A program made the position numbers and the translations under genes. A stretch of DNA of 64,000 bases. Source: UBA6627 sp965248675 (GTDB lineage Bacteria; Chloroflexota; Dehalococcoidia; UBA2979). Shown here in pieces: positions 42,246 to 50,768 of this stretch; within the stretch, counting starts at the first letter, position 1; each line of letters starts with the position of its first letter. The stretch lies in the NCBI GenBank assembly GCA_965248675.1, contig CBDFJZ010000005.1, positions 248,001-312,000 on the forward strand. Reading direction: 5' to 3'. Below the pieces are notes generated by a model, which had not been told where the DNA came from, searched no databases, and saw only the letters and a list, made by a program, of their open reading frames with translations.

Positions 42246-43358
42246 TCAGGGAATCAGCATCGAGCGGCTGACCGCGGTCTGCCGCTCGTTCCACTCTGAC
42301 TCCTCGAACGCCTTGTTCACCTCGGCGAGCGGGTACGTGTGGGACACGATCTTGTGATACGGCACCTTTGCCTGGTTCTTCACGAGCATGTTCATCATCA
42401 GCGGCAACAGCTTGGGCCGGTACATCGACGAGCCCTGGATCTTGATGCCGGGTAGCAGCCTGGACGGCTCAATCTCCACCTTGGAGCCGGGCACGATGTT
42501 GCCGATCTCGACGAACGTCCCGCCGTTGGTGAGGTAGGTCAGACCCTCGGTCATCAGTTCCGGCCGGCCGACGAGTTCCATGACGATGTCCGCCCCTCGG
42601 TTGTTTGTCAGGTCCTGCACCCGCTCGCGTCGCATGTTCGGCGTGCTGAACTCTTCGATGTTGATCGTGTGGTCCGCCCCGAACTCCTCGGCCAGCGCCA
42701 GCCGGTGCTCGAGACGGTCGAACACGATCACTTTGTCCGCGCCCATGTCCTTCGCCATGGCGGTCGCGTTGAGGCCCAAGCCGCCGGCGCCCTGGATGAC
42801 GACATAGTCACCCTCTTCGCAGCCGGCCTGCATGAGGCCCTCGGTCACGGTGCCCATCGCGCAGTTGACCCAGCCCAGCACCTCGTCCGGAAGGGCGTCG
42901 GGCACTCTGAACACCGGGTGGTTCGCCGGCAGGTAGTAGTAGTCGGCGTAGGTACCGGTGAAGTAGGGTGCCTTGCCCGCCGCGCCGCCGATCTTCCTGT
43001 AGCTGCACCAGTTCTGCTCGCCGCGCAGGCACTGGTAACAGCGGTTGCACGACTGGATCGCGCTGTACATCAGCCGGTCGCCTTCGGCGATCGGCGTGCC
43101 CAGCGAGTCCGTGCTGACGCCCTCGCCCAGGGCGTGGATGACACCCGCCCCTTCGTGTCCCATCACCCGCCCCGAGGGCGGCAGCGGGCGCTGCACCTGA
43201 TCGCCGCGCCAGGTGTGCAAGTCCGACCCGCACACGCCGGCCTGCGTGATCCTCAAGATGATGCCGCCGGGCTCTGGCTCGGGGACCTCGTACTCCTCGA
43301 TCTCGAACGGCTGCCCGTACTCCTTGATCACCACCACGCGGCCCGTCGTCATCGCCAT
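42246..43358 (-). CDS. Zinc-dependent alcohol dehydrogenase family (MDR) protein
   Basis: The 370-residue enzyme has catalytic zinc ligands in AGVCGSDLHTW and GHEGAGVIHALGEGV, a structural zinc site CNRC-YQC-LRGEQNWC, and a Rossmann motif VVIQGAGGLGLNATAMAKDMGADKVIVFD. ATG 43358 (MAMTTGRVV) follows a G-rich site and was chosen over a 54-residue extension. A minus-strand TATACT at 43395-43400 is a likely -10 box. The alcohol or polyol substrate is unknown. Confidence 0.88.
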   Translation of the reverse strand: MAMTTGRVVVIKEYGQPFEIEEYEVPEPEPGGIILRITQAGVCGSDLHTWRGDQVQRPLPPSGRVMGHEGAGVIHALGEGVSTDSLGTPIAEGDRLMYSAIQSCNRCYQCLRGEQNWCSYRKIGGAAGKAPYFTGTYADYYYLPANHPVFRVPDALPDEVLGWVNCAMGTVTEGLMQAGCEEGDYVVIQGAGGLGLNATAMAKDMGADKVIVFDRLEHRLALAEEFGADHTINIEEFSTPNMRRERVQDLTNNRGADIVMELVGRPELMTEGLTYLTNGGTFVEIGNIVPGSKVEIEPSRLLPGIKIQGSSMYRPKLLPLMMNMLVKNQAKVPYHKIVSHTYPLAEVNKAFEESEWNERQTAVSRSMLIP

Positions 43359-43724
43359 CCCCCCGCTCGCCACTGCTGCTCGGCTCAGGCGCGGAGTATA
43401 GGCGGTCTGGCAGCGTCGCCGGGCCGGACGCGCGACCGAGCGCAGCGCCGAGGCGGCGCGGAGAAAGCTTGGTCTGTGCAGCCAGCGCCGGGCATCGGCC
43501 TCGGTCTCCCAGGCGGTCATGAGCAGCAGGGAGCGGCGCGAGGTCCAGCGGTGCGCTCAGCGGCACCCCTGCTCACCCGCGTCGCGAGGTCCAGCCGCCG
43601 CAGGTGGAAGAAGCCCCGGGGCATTGAGCGTGCGCGGCGGAGGTGCCAGGTGTCGAGCGGCACGGCCGCGGACGCTCCTCGGACGGTGCATTTTCGCCGA
43701 TCGTCCTCTGGTACCGTCGCCGAC
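43359..43724. other. Divergent intergenic region
   Basis: It separates the alcohol dehydrogenase and the UPF0104-type gene. It contains TATACT (minus strand, 43400-43395) for the former and TACCGT (43712-43717), seven bases before the ATG, for the latter. A minus-strand stretch around 43440-43620 has a fragment (LLLMTAWETEADARRW) reminiscent of monooxygenase-like domains but with frame breaks; I do not call it a gene. Confidence 0.35.
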
Positions 43725-44789
43725 ATGCGATCCGGGGCGGGCACTGGGGCGCGATTGCGGCGCTTCGCGCCGTGGCGATGGTCTGTCCCCGTCCGCCTCG
43801 CCTGGCAGGCGTCGTTCACGGCGCTCTTCGCGCTGCTCGTACTGCGCTCCGTCGACTTCGACGAGCTCGGCGACTCGATCGCCGGCATCAAGGCATTCTG
43901 GGTGTTGCCTGCGCTGCTGCTGTTCACGACGGCGAAGTACATCGACTCGTGGCGCTGGCGGTACCTGCTGCGCGGCCTCGATGCGTCGCTGCCGCAGCGC
44001 GCGCTCTTCGGTGCGTTCCTGATCGGGAACATGATCAACAACCTGCTGCCGCTGCGGGTCGGCGACGTCGCGAAGATCCAGGTGCTCGCGAACCGCTATG
44101 GCGCCTCGCGGGCCGCACTGGCCGCGTCGGTGTTCATCGTCGAGGCCTCGCTCGACGGGCTAGTGTTCGTGCTCTTCCTACTCGCCGCGTTCGCGTTCGG
44201 CGACATCGGGGAGCTGTCCACCGTCTCCGGCGCGGCCGTGCTGTCGCTCGGTGTGATCGCCCTCGCCGCCTTCGGCGTCGCGCTCCTCCTCAGTCGACGC
44301 GTCGCGGGGCACGAGGCGGGCTGGTCCTCGCGACTGCCCTCGCCCGCGCGCGGACCCGCGGCTCGCCTCGCCGAGCAGGCGCACGCGGGGCTCGAGGCGC
44401 TCCGAGCCTGGCCCCGCACCGCCGGGGCGGTCGCGCTCTCGGCGCCGGCCTGGCTGGTCGAGGCCGGGGTCTTCGCGCTGTTCGGTCAGGCGTTCGACCT
44501 CGGCCTCTCGTACCCGACGTTTATCGCCGTCATGGTCGCCGCGAACCTGGCCGTTGCGATCCCGATCGCCCTGTGGAACTTCGGCCCCTACGAGGCGCTC
44601 GTTAGCGGGGTGCTGATCGCGGCCGGCGTGGATCAGTCGACCGCCCTCTCATACGCGATCAGCGTCCATCTGCTCACGAACCTCTGGATCGTCGGCACTG
44701 GCCTCGCCGCGTTCTGGGCGCTCGGCGTCCGCCCGCGGCAAGTGTTCGCGATCGATCGACCCGGTGATGGAGACGGACGGATCGCATAG
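43725..44789 (+). CDS. Lysylphosphatidylglycerol synthase TM-domain / UPF0104 family membrane protein (second copy)
   Basis: The 354-residue polytopic protein has GAFLIGNMINNLLPLRVGDVAKI, the same family landmark as the protein at 193-1266 but only moderately similar elsewhere. About eight membrane helices are visible. The real start is the ATG at 43725, seven bases behind TACCGT; the frame is open far upstream only as an antisense shadow. It stands alone, so its lipid-linked substrate cannot be inferred. Confidence 0.85.
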   Translation: MRSGAGTGARLRRFAPWRWSVPVRLAWQASFTALFALLVLRSVDFDELGDSIAGIKAFWVLPALLLFTTAKYIDSWRWRYLLRGLDASLPQRALFGAFLIGNMINNLLPLRVGDVAKIQVLANRYGASRAALAASVFIVEASLDGLVFVLFLLAAFAFGDIGELSTVSGAAVLSLGVIALAAFGVALLLSRRVAGHEAGWSSRLPSPARGPAARLAEQAHAGLEALRAWPRTAGAVALSAPAWLVEAGVFALFGQAFDLGLSYPTFIAVMVAANLAVAIPIALWNFGPYEALVSGVLIAAGVDQSTALSYAISVHLLTNLWIVGTGLAAFWALGVRPRQVFAIDRPGDGDGRIA

Positions 44790-44823
44790 GGGGACGCGTC
44801 GAGCGAGCCACCTGCCACGCGCT

Positions 44824-44844
44824 CGCCCTTCATGCGAAAGGGCG
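44824..44844 (+). terminator. Possible terminator after the UPF0104-type gene
   Basis: CGCCCTT and AAGGGCG form a 7-bp stem with loop CATGCGA, 34 bases after the stop. No T-run follows. Confidence 0.4.
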
Positions 44845-45007
44845 CGCTGTCCCGCCAGCTGGGCGGTGCGCTCCCGAGCCCCGTCAGCCAGCGACGAAAG
44901 TTTGATGGCGGTGGCTGCTGCGGGGACTACGATCCAGCTAACGCGGGCGCGCCGCGCGCCAAGCGCTCGGTGATGAGGCGCTGTTGCCGGACGATCGGAC
45001 GCGGCCG

Positions 45008-45817
45008 TTAGCGCCCCGTGAAGTGAGGTTGTCGCTTCTCGTTCAAGGCGCGACGCCCTTCCGCGTAGTCCTCGCTCGCGTAGCACTCAGCCGCCAGCGC
45101 GTCGAGCTGTGCCTGGTCCCGCTCGTCGGCCGGTAGATGATCGGCCTGCATGTTGGCCTTGACCAGGCGGACAGCTAATGGTGCGTTCGCCGCAATCTCG
45201 GCCGCGAGGTCACGGACGACCTGGTCGATCTCGTCGAGTGGCACCACCCGGTTCACCAGCCCGCTGGTCAGCGCCTCTTCGGCGTTCATTCGGCGACCGG
45301 TGAGCAGCAGATCGGCTGTGTGTGTCGGGCCGATCACCCGCAGCAGCTCCTCCGTGTTGTCGAAGGAGAATCCGAGGCCGATCTTCACAGCAGGGATTCC
45401 GAACTCCGCGTTTTCCGCCGCGATTCGGATGTCGGCGCGGAGCACCGTCTCAAGCCCCCCGCCCAGCGCGAACCCTCGCACCAACGCGATCAACGGCTTT
45501 CGTAGCTGGCGGAGCGAATCCCACATCCGGTTCGTGACTTCGTCGTAGACGCGAATCGCCTCCGGCGTGGAGCGCAGCTCGCCGAACTCGGTGACATCTG
45601 CGCCTGACACAAACGCCCGCTCACCCGTCCCCGTGATCACGACGACACGAACCTCATCGTCCGTGTCGAATGCCTCGACGATTCCCGGGATTGCTTGCTT
45701 CATCGCGAAGTTGACGGCGTTGAGGCGCTTGGGATTATTGAACACCATCCACCCGACGCCATCTTCGACGTAGGCGAGCAACCGATCGGTATCGAGTGAG
45801 AGGTGACGAATTGCCAC
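45008..45817 (-). CDS. Enoyl-CoA hydratase/isomerase (crotonase) family protein
   Basis: The 269-residue protein shows the crotonase oxyanion-hole regions AFVSGADVTEFGEL and GFALGGGLETVLRADIRIAAENAEFGIPAVKIGLG. It has NPKRLNAVN near the start and a C-terminal SEDYAEGRRALNEKRQPHF. The Glu-type acid/base at the usual position (GGGLE) is kept, but the residue after GIPAVKIGLG varies, so hydratase, isomerase or hydrolase activity cannot be separated. It is a single gene with GTG start. Confidence 0.88.
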   Translation of the reverse strand: MAIRHLSLDTDRLLAYVEDGVGWMVFNNPKRLNAVNFAMKQAIPGIVEAFDTDDEVRVVVITGTGERAFVSGADVTEFGELRSTPEAIRVYDEVTNRMWDSLRQLRKPLIALVRGFALGGGLETVLRADIRIAAENAEFGIPAVKIGLGFSFDNTEELLRVIGPTHTADLLLTGRRMNAEEALTSGLVNRVVPLDEIDQVVRDLAAEIAANAPLAVRLVKANMQADHLPADERDQAQLDALAAECYASEDYAEGRRALNEKRQPHFTGR

Positions 45818-46017
45818 GGTGGCCTCGCGTTCAATGACGTCGTGCCAGGAGCCTCTTCCCTGGGCGACAATCCTAGCGACCCGACGGAAGGCGCTCCAAG
45901 ACGGCCGAGACGTACGGCTACCTGGTCCGGCGCTCGATCATTTCTGCGATCGGGCCTCGGCGCTCCCCGGGCGCGTTGCTAGCATCGAGGTGCCGCCGCC
46001 CTCGAGGAGGCCTCGCG

Positions 46018-46542
46018 ATGTTCCGCTCGATGACCGCCTTCCTGCGCTACTTCGACGCCGTGCACCGGCGTGCGGTTCGCGACATCGGGATGCTGCCGCC
46101 GAAAGCGGAAGGCTGGCGTCCCGCCGCCGGCGAAGGCGAGAACGCGTGGTCGATCAACCAGATCGTCGGACACATGGCCGGGTCGCGGCTCTACTTCGCC
46201 AGCGCCTACCGCGGCGAGGGCTGGGTCAGCCCGTCACCGCCCGACGTCAGTTCACGTGAGCGCTGGGTGCCGGCGATCGAACACAGTGCTGAGGCGCTCG
46301 CTTCGCAGCTCGAGGGCACGCCCGACGAGTGGCTCGACCGGCGCATCGCGATGATCGACACCGATGGCACGCTGTCCGGATGGCGGGTGCTCGCGATGAT
46401 GGTCGAGCACGACATCCACCATCGCAGCCAGCTCGATACCTACGCCGGGCTCAACGGCTGGCCCGTCCCCGACATCTTCGCCCGCAGCGCCGAGGCGATC
46501 GGCGATCTCCAGGACCAACAGCGAGAGCGCTATCGGACGTAG
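46018..46542 (+). CDS. DinB/YfiT-family putative metalloenzyme
   Basis: The 174-residue helical-bundle protein has the three-His metal pattern of DinB-like enzymes: His in NQIVGHMAGS and the pair in VEHDIHHRSQLDTYAGL. Family members include mycothiol- or bacillithiol-dependent transferases. GAGGAGG precedes the ATG and TAGCAT further upstream could be the -10. It is the last host gene before island 2. Confidence 0.83.
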   Translation: MFRSMTAFLRYFDAVHRRAVRDIGMLPPKAEGWRPAAGEGENAWSINQIVGHMAGSRLYFASAYRGEGWVSPSPPDVSSRERWVPAIEHSAEALASQLEGTPDEWLDRRIAMIDTDGTLSGWRVLAMMVEHDIHHRSQLDTYAGLNGWPVPDIFARSAEAIGDLQDQQRERYRT

Positions 46543-46598
46543 CTCCGGCGGATCAGCGGAGCCCGCGTCAGCGGGCTCGTTCGAGTTGCTGTGTGAGG

Positions 46599-46644
46599 CT
46601 GGAGCGGAAGACGAGATTCGAACTCGCGACCCTCTCCTTGGCAA
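46599..46644. repeat. Island 2 attL: 46-bp repeat, fragment of tRNA-Gly
   Basis: Identical to 49612-49657. It contains the 3' half of tRNA-Gly from the anticodon loop to CCA. Sequence to the right diverges from tRNA. Confidence 0.9.
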
Positions 46645-46657
46645 TTCGATTCCGCCA

Positions 46658-46736
46658 TACCGCTGAGGACCCCTGAGTGCCCTGGAGTCAGTGTTTGCGG
46701 CTTTTTCGTACCGCTGAGACCCCCTGAGTACTCTGG
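46658..46736. repeat. 28-bp direct repeat pair inside attL2
   Basis: Copies at 46658-46685 and 46709-46736 (TACCGCTGAG ... CCCTGAGT ... CTGG) match at 24 of 28 positions with a 51-base period. Their position next to attL suggests integrase or excisionase binding sites. Confidence 0.6.
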
Positions 46737-46809
46737 GCGTGGCTCCCAGCGTGGCTCTCTCGACCCAGCGAGCGGCAACGTGATCGAGTCCGTCCCCAAC
46801 CAGTCGGGC

Positions 46810-46815
46810 TAGACT
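46810..46815 (+). promoter_or_regulatory. Conserved leaderless -10 box before CPDC micro-ORF 2
   Basis: GGGCTAGACTCGCGCC is shared with the copy in island 1; TAGACT ends seven bases before ATG 46823. No good -35 is visible at either copy. Confidence 0.6.
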
Positions 46816-46822
46816 CGCGCCT

Positions 46823-46900
46823 ATGCTTGGCATCCTCGCCATCTGCCCCGACTGCCACCAGGGCATCGCCGTGGACTCGGCAGCGAGCGCTGACGTGTAG
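46823..46900 (+). CDS. CPDC micro-ORF (25 residues), family member 2
   Basis: The product is MLGILAICPDCHQGIAVDSA plus five residues. It matches the island 1 micro-ORF in 14 of its first 20 positions, including the CPDC knuckle and AVDSA. It ends earlier (TAG 46898-46900), so the Ala-rich tail is absent, and no lipoprotein follows. Conservation of both peptide and promoter across islands argues for a real gene. Confidence 0.55.
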   Translation: MLGILAICPDCHQGIAVDSAASADV

Positions 46901-47004
46901 CTGCTCGCTCACCGCGACGTCTGCCCGCAACGGCCGGAACCCGACAGACGGCCCACCCCATTCGGGTGAGCTACCGCCCCGCGGCTACTCAACCTCGGCT
47001 TCCG

Positions 47005-48145
47005 TCATCGCTCTTGGAGTTCGTCCGCGGGCGGTGCCATCAGATCGCGGTAGCTCTGCTCGATGACCTGCTGCAGTGTTGCGTCATCGAACGCTTGGGA
47101 GTCGACATTCTGCGATTCGACCGCTTGTCTGATTCGCTGCACACCAGCCCGCACATCCTCGACGCCTGGCAGCAGGGCTGCCGGGGCGAGCTGCCCGATC
47201 GGCCAGACATTCGCCTCGGCGAGCCGGATAACCTCTTCTGGATCGACAGTCTGCGCCCAGATTGAATGCTCCATCTCAGGTCCGAGAGGGGTCGAAGGGC
47301 GACGCGATGGTGCTGTGTATCCTCCTGCGCTCCCTTTGAAGTAAGCAGGAGTGCCGAATGCTCGATGAAGATGTTTTCGATGTCGTCGAACCAACCGAAC
47401 GCCATCGTGAGGTTCAGACCGTCGACATGAATCGCCGTTCCCCGCCCCCGCTTCCGCACAATCTCTGCTGCAAGTTCTGAGAGGCGCCGGTCGCGGTCAA
47501 CGGATGTTCGCTCGAGCGCCTCGAGGTCGCGCGCCAGCCGTACCAATGCTTCGTGAATCGGCAGCTCGGTAGCATCGGCGTCCTCGTGCCCTGGGGAATA
47601 CAGCAGGGACCGGCGGGCTTCACGGATAGCACGCCGTTGGAGCCGCGATCCCGCGCCGCGCTCCATCAGAGCCATCAGGATCGCCACGGCCTGCGAGTCG
47701 TCAATCCGCACTGCCGAGTCAACCGAATCCACAGAGAGCACAATGTCCCGCCGTGCTCGCCACATCATCCGGTACAGCGGAAAAGCCCTCGACCCTTCGC
47801 GAGTCAGCAGCGTGGCGACACTCTCGGCAAGCTCTCCTACAAGTTGCGTGTCCCGCGTTTCCCGCCGCCGCGCTCGCTCCCGACGTTCCCGGAAGACCTC
47901 GATGAGCACGACCGCTAAGTAGGTGCCGATCGCGATTCCGAACACCTCAGTGGCGAGGTGACCGCCGCTGAATCCCGGTCAGCGGTGAATGCGCCAGCGA
48001 TGGCGAGCACTGCGACGGCAGCGGTGACTGCCGCAGCTTTCCTGAAGGGCAACCTGTCCGCGACAGAGATGAGCCACCGCCGCACTAAGCCCCAGCGCTG
48101 CTCCCCGATCATTCGTCCAGCTCGCTCCACGGCAGCTTCCGCCAC
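47005..48145 (-). pseudogene. Two-helix membrane protein, frameshifted
   Basis: The N-terminal part (48145 downward) has MIGEQRWGLVRRWLISVADR and helix AAAVTAAVAVLAIAGAF. A one-base shift near 47970 is needed to continue with helix VFGIAIGTYLAVVLIEVFRERRERARR and a soluble region ending in GWFDDIENIFIEHS. A second shift between about 47270 and 47345 reaches DPEEVIRLAEANVWPIGQLAP and the C-terminus ending at 47005. Repaired, it would be about 380 residues. No family recognised. It might be a membrane effector or sensor of the island. Confidence 0.5.
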
Positions 48146-48324
48146 CTGGCCAGCTTCACCAGCTCGCGTAGCTCATCGTCGCCCAGGTGCTTGGGATCGC
48201 CGACATCCAGACCGTCGCGCTCGGCAACGTGATCGAGACCGTCGTCATCGCGGAGGCTCGCTAGCTCCTCGAGCAGTTCTGCGCGGGTGAGCTCGTGGAC
48301 CTAGCGGTGCGGTGAGCCCGTCAA
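48109..48324 (-). pseudogene. LSRAELLEEL-family gene, nonsense-mutated
   Basis: From TTG 48324 the codons read MTGSPHR, then TAG (48303-48301), then VHELTRAELLEELASLRDDDGL and DVGDPKHLGDDELRELVKLARWRKLPWSELDE to the stop at 48109. The TAG stands where the island 1 protein (28515-28733) has Phe (NRFVNDLSRAEL). The remainder is uninterrupted and highly similar, so the mutation may be recent. Confidence 0.65.
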
Positions 48325-48559
48325 ACCGCGGCCCTGCCGTAGCAAGCGTCGGGTGTTCCCCGAAACAGAAGTCGAACATTTGTGGCATACACTAGAGGAG
48401 CCGCCACCCTATAGGATGCGTGTTGGTATCACTCCTGCCGATGCTCAGGGTAGGCGAGGAGCTGTCTGCCATGCCGTCGATGGTTGCGCCAAAGAAGCCA
48501 CCACCTCCGCCTCGGCCCCCCCCGAAAGAGGTCCGCGAGGCGGTTGATCACGCCATCGT

Positions 48560-48767
48560 CAACTCCTCGGATCGGACGGACATACACGGCTCTTGGGCGC
48601 TCTCGCCCAGCCTCAGTGGCCGCAGTACCGCACGTTGCAGACGAAGGCGGCGGCACTCCACACTACGCGCTGAACCGCGACCACCCCTTCGTCGATGGGA
48701 ACAAACGCTTCGCCGTGGCGGCGATGGAGACTTTTCTGTTCGCCAATGGCGCGGAGTTGGTCGCGCT
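48560..48767 (+). repeat. 208-bp direct duplication, copy 1
   Basis: Identical to 48962-49169 by reading, offset 402 bases. It is an internal segment of the Doc-like toxin gene, placed upstream where the antitoxin gene's 5' part should be. Confidence 0.85.
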
Positions 48768-48871
48768 GACCGGACCCCCTTCGCGAGTCCACCGCTTATG
48801 AGAGTCCAGCGTGTTGCTGAGCCTCCCAGCGCTGGGCGTAAGACCCTGCGCGAGCTTGAGAAGCACTAACA

Positions 48872-49428
48872 CTGCCACGTCTCATCTACCTCGATGAGAC
48901 TGCTGCGACCTACCTCGTTTCGTCGCTGACGCGTCGCCTCTTCCGTGGCACGCCGGCATTACAACTCCTCGGATCGGACGGACATACACGGCTCTTGGGC
49001 GCTCTCGCCCAGCCTCAGTGGCCGCAGTACCGCACGTTGCAGACGAAGGCGGCGGCACTCCACACTACGCGCTGAACCGCGACCACCCCTTCGTCGATGG
49101 GAACAAACGCTTCGCCGTGGCGGCGATGGAGACTTTTCTGTTCGCCAATGGCGCGGAGTTGGTCGCGCTCGACGGGGAAGTAACAGGCTTTGCGATGGCT
49201 GTCGCGCGAGACGAGATTACCGCCGACGAGTGTGCCGAGTTTCTTGACCGGCGCGTTATCCGGTTCCGGTGGAGCGGCTCCTATCGAGCGCTTCGGCTCA
49301 GCAGGCTAGCGGACTACGACCTGCAGCAGATGTCGCGCACGCTGGACGAGTGGAACCAGAGCGGCACCCACCGCTTCGTGCGAATCCTCAGAGCGATGGA
49401 AGACATCCGCGCAAACGTCGACGGGTAG
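48872..49428 (+). pseudogene. Doc/Fic-type toxin, frameshifted
   Basis: One frame gives LPRLIYLDETAATYLVSSLTRRLFRG and LLGALAQPQWPQYRTLQTKAAALH. After a 2-base shift near 49065 the next frame gives YALNRDHPFVDGNKRFAVAAMETFLFANGAELVAL, containing the Fic/Doc active-site motif HPFxDGNKR, and runs to 49428. Doc phosphorylates EF-Tu and needs an antitoxin; a plausible antitoxin tail (GRKTLRELEKH, stop 48867-48869) lies just upstream. The same frameshift is present in the partial duplicate, so it predates the duplication. Confidence 0.7.
48962..49169 (+). repeat. 208-bp direct duplication, copy 2
   Basis: Copy within the longer Doc-like gene. Flanking sequence continues as coherent Doc coding on both sides, so this is the parental copy. 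Confidence 0.85.
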
Positions 49429-49611
49429 CTAGAGCTACGCCGTGTGGCGGGTCACGCAGGAGGTGTACGCGTCGGCGATCGAGGAGTCGAAGCGAGTGGC
49501 CGCCGCCGCGATCGGAGACCTGCTGACCGAGGCGAGGCGAGCTGGTGGCTCCCTGGCCCAGCAGCCCAGAACGGTGAATCTGGCTAGATCTCCTGTGTTT
49601 ATTGGGGGAAT

Positions 49612-49657
49612 CTGGAGCGGAAGACGAGATTCGAACTCGCGACCCTCTCCTTGGCAA
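49612..49657. repeat. Island 2 attR: 46-bp repeat within tRNA-Gly
   Basis: Identical to 46599-46644; rebuilds the tRNA-Gly 3' half. Confidence 0.9.
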
Positions 49658-49687
49658 GGAGATGCTCTACCACTGAGCTACTTCCGC
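49613..49687 (-). tRNA. tRNA-Gly (GCC)
   Basis: Minus strand: acceptor GCGGAAG pairs with CTTCCGC, anticodon loop TTGCCAA on stem CTCCT/GGAG-type pairs, T loop TTCGAAT and encoded CCA. It is the third of three closely spaced tRNA genes and carries the island 2 attachment site. Confidence 0.95.
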
Positions 49688-49717
49688 CCGGTTGCGCCAC
49701 TCCAGAGGGGAGTTGAG

Positions 49718-49804
49718 TGGTGCCCAGGATGAGATTCGAACTCATACGCCCTTACGGGCACTGCCCCCTCAAGACAGCGTGTCTGCCAGTTCCACCACCT
49801 GGGC
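49718..49804 (-). tRNA. tRNA-Leu (GAG)
   Basis: Minus strand: acceptor GCCCAGG/CCTGGGC, anticodon stem CTGTC/GGCAG with loop TTGAGGG (anticodon GAG), a long variable arm (TGCCCGTAAGGGCG) typical of class II tRNA-Leu, T loop TTCGAAT and encoded CCA. 87 bases. Confidence 0.93.
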
Positions 49805-49836
49805 GCCGCGCCGCGCTGACCGGAATCAGGCTGCAG

Positions 49837-49912
49837 TGGCAGGAGTGGAGGGACTCGAACCCCCGACCGGCGGTTTTGGAGACCGCTGCTCTGCCAACTG
49901 AGCTACACTCCT
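49837..49912 (-). tRNA. tRNA-Trp (CCA)
   Basis: Minus strand: acceptor AGGAGTG/CACTCCT, D arm GCTCAGTTGGCAGAGC, anticodon loop CTCCAAA on GCGGT/ACCGC, T loop TTCGAGT and encoded CCA. It is upstream of tRNA-Leu and tRNA-Gly in transcription order. Confidence 0.95.
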
Positions 49913-49991
49913 CCGGCGAGCGCTCAGTGTAGCAATCGGCATCCCCCGAGCAATACAGCTCACCCCCCGCCCAAAGCCCCCCGCGAGCCCG

Positions 49992-50768
49992 TCATTCCGA
50001 GGCGGATCGCCCGACTCGACGGCGGATTGACAGCAGTTCGCCGAGCACGCGGAGGGCCGCCAGCGGCCCGATCTGGACGTGCGATCCGCCGACGTGGCGC
50101 CAGTCCACCGGGAACTCCTCGACGACCAGCCCGAGGCCGCGCGCACGCGCCAGCAGCTCCACGTCGAACGCCCAGCCCGAGGTCCGCACCAGCGGGTAGA
50201 CGCGTGCTGCCGCGTCACGGGTGAACAGCTTGAACGGGCACTGCGTGTCGGCGTAGGGCAGCCCGACGATCACGCGCTGGAGCAGCGCGAAGATGCGTCC
50301 GGAGATACGGCGAGCGAGCGGCTGCGTCGAGCGTGCGTCAGCGCCGCCGGGGACGACGCGCGTCCCGATGGCGACGTCCGCGCCAGCCTGAATCATCGCG
50401 ACCGCTTGCGGAATCGCCGTTGGTGAGGCCGAGAGATCCGCGTCGAGGAAGATGACATAATCCCCTGCGGCCTCGGCTACGCCGGCCTGCACCGCCGCGC
50501 CCTTGCCTCGATTCCCGGCCAGGCGTACCAGCCGAACGACCGGCGATTTGCTCGCGGCGCGCTCGGCCACGAGGTCGGGCGTCCGGTCCGTGCTGCCGTC
50601 GTCGACGACGATCACCTCGAGGATGCCGAGCGCCGCGGCGTCGGCAATCAGCCGGTCCAGCGTCGAGCTGATGCGGGCGGCCTCGTTGTAGGCAGGGACG
50701 ACGACGGTCACGCTTTGATCGTTTCGATCAGCTCCCGGTGGTCGCCCGGCTCCCACCGGTTCGGTCAC
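49992..50768 (-). CDS. Family 2 glycosyltransferase, polyprenyl/dolichyl-phosphate hexose synthase-like
   Basis: The 258-residue protein has the GT2 landmarks VVVPAYNEAARISSTLDRL, VIVVDDGSTDRTPDL, GNRGKGAAVQAGVAEAAGDYVIFLDADLSA and a later ADTQCPFKLFTRDAA, all typical of dolichyl-phosphate mannosyltransferase-like enzymes that load a sugar onto a lipid carrier. There is no C-terminal membrane pair; the adjoining GtrA-like protein, overlapping by four bases, probably supplies the membrane partner or flippase. Confidence 0.9.
   Translation of the reverse strand: MTEPVGAGRPPGADRNDQSVTVVVPAYNEAARISSTLDRLIADAAALGILEVIVVDDGSTDRTPDLVAERAASKSPVVRLVRLAGNRGKGAAVQAGVAEAAGDYVIFLDADLSASPTAIPQAVAMIQAGADVAIGTRVVPGGADARSTQPLARRISGRIFALLQRVIVGLPYADTQCPFKLFTRDAAARVYPLVRTSGWAFDVELLARARGLGLVVEEFPVDWRHVGGSHVQIGPLAALRVLGELLSIRRRVGRSASE

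Larger units (their letters stand above)
46599..49657. mobile_element. Integrative island 2 (remnant), inserted in tRNA-Gly
   Basis: A 46-bp perfect direct repeat flanks about 3 kb: an orphan tRNA-Gly fragment at left (46599-46644) and the intact tRNA-Gly at right (49612-49657). Inside are a CPDC micro-ORF, a frameshifted membrane protein, a broken LSRAELLEEL paralog and a duplicated, frameshifted Doc gene. No integrase is present, but a 28-bp direct repeat pair inside the left end looks like arm sites. The crossover position in the tRNA (anticodon loop to CCA) equals that of island 1. Confidence 0.8.

Noticed and set aside
42669..43724. 5' extension of the UPF0104-type frame back to 42669
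   Set aside because: This part is antisense to the alcohol dehydrogenase and shows shadow composition; the protein starts at ATG 43725.
46599..46660. Second tRNA-Gly gene
   Set aside because: Only the 3' half matches; it lacks the 5' acceptor strand and D arm and is the displaced attL fragment.
49442..49600. Small plus-strand ORF (MWRVTQEVYASAIEESKR...) before attR of island 2
   Set aside because: Partly protein-like but it reads on through the tRNA-Gly gene and has no clear end or start signal; not enough support.
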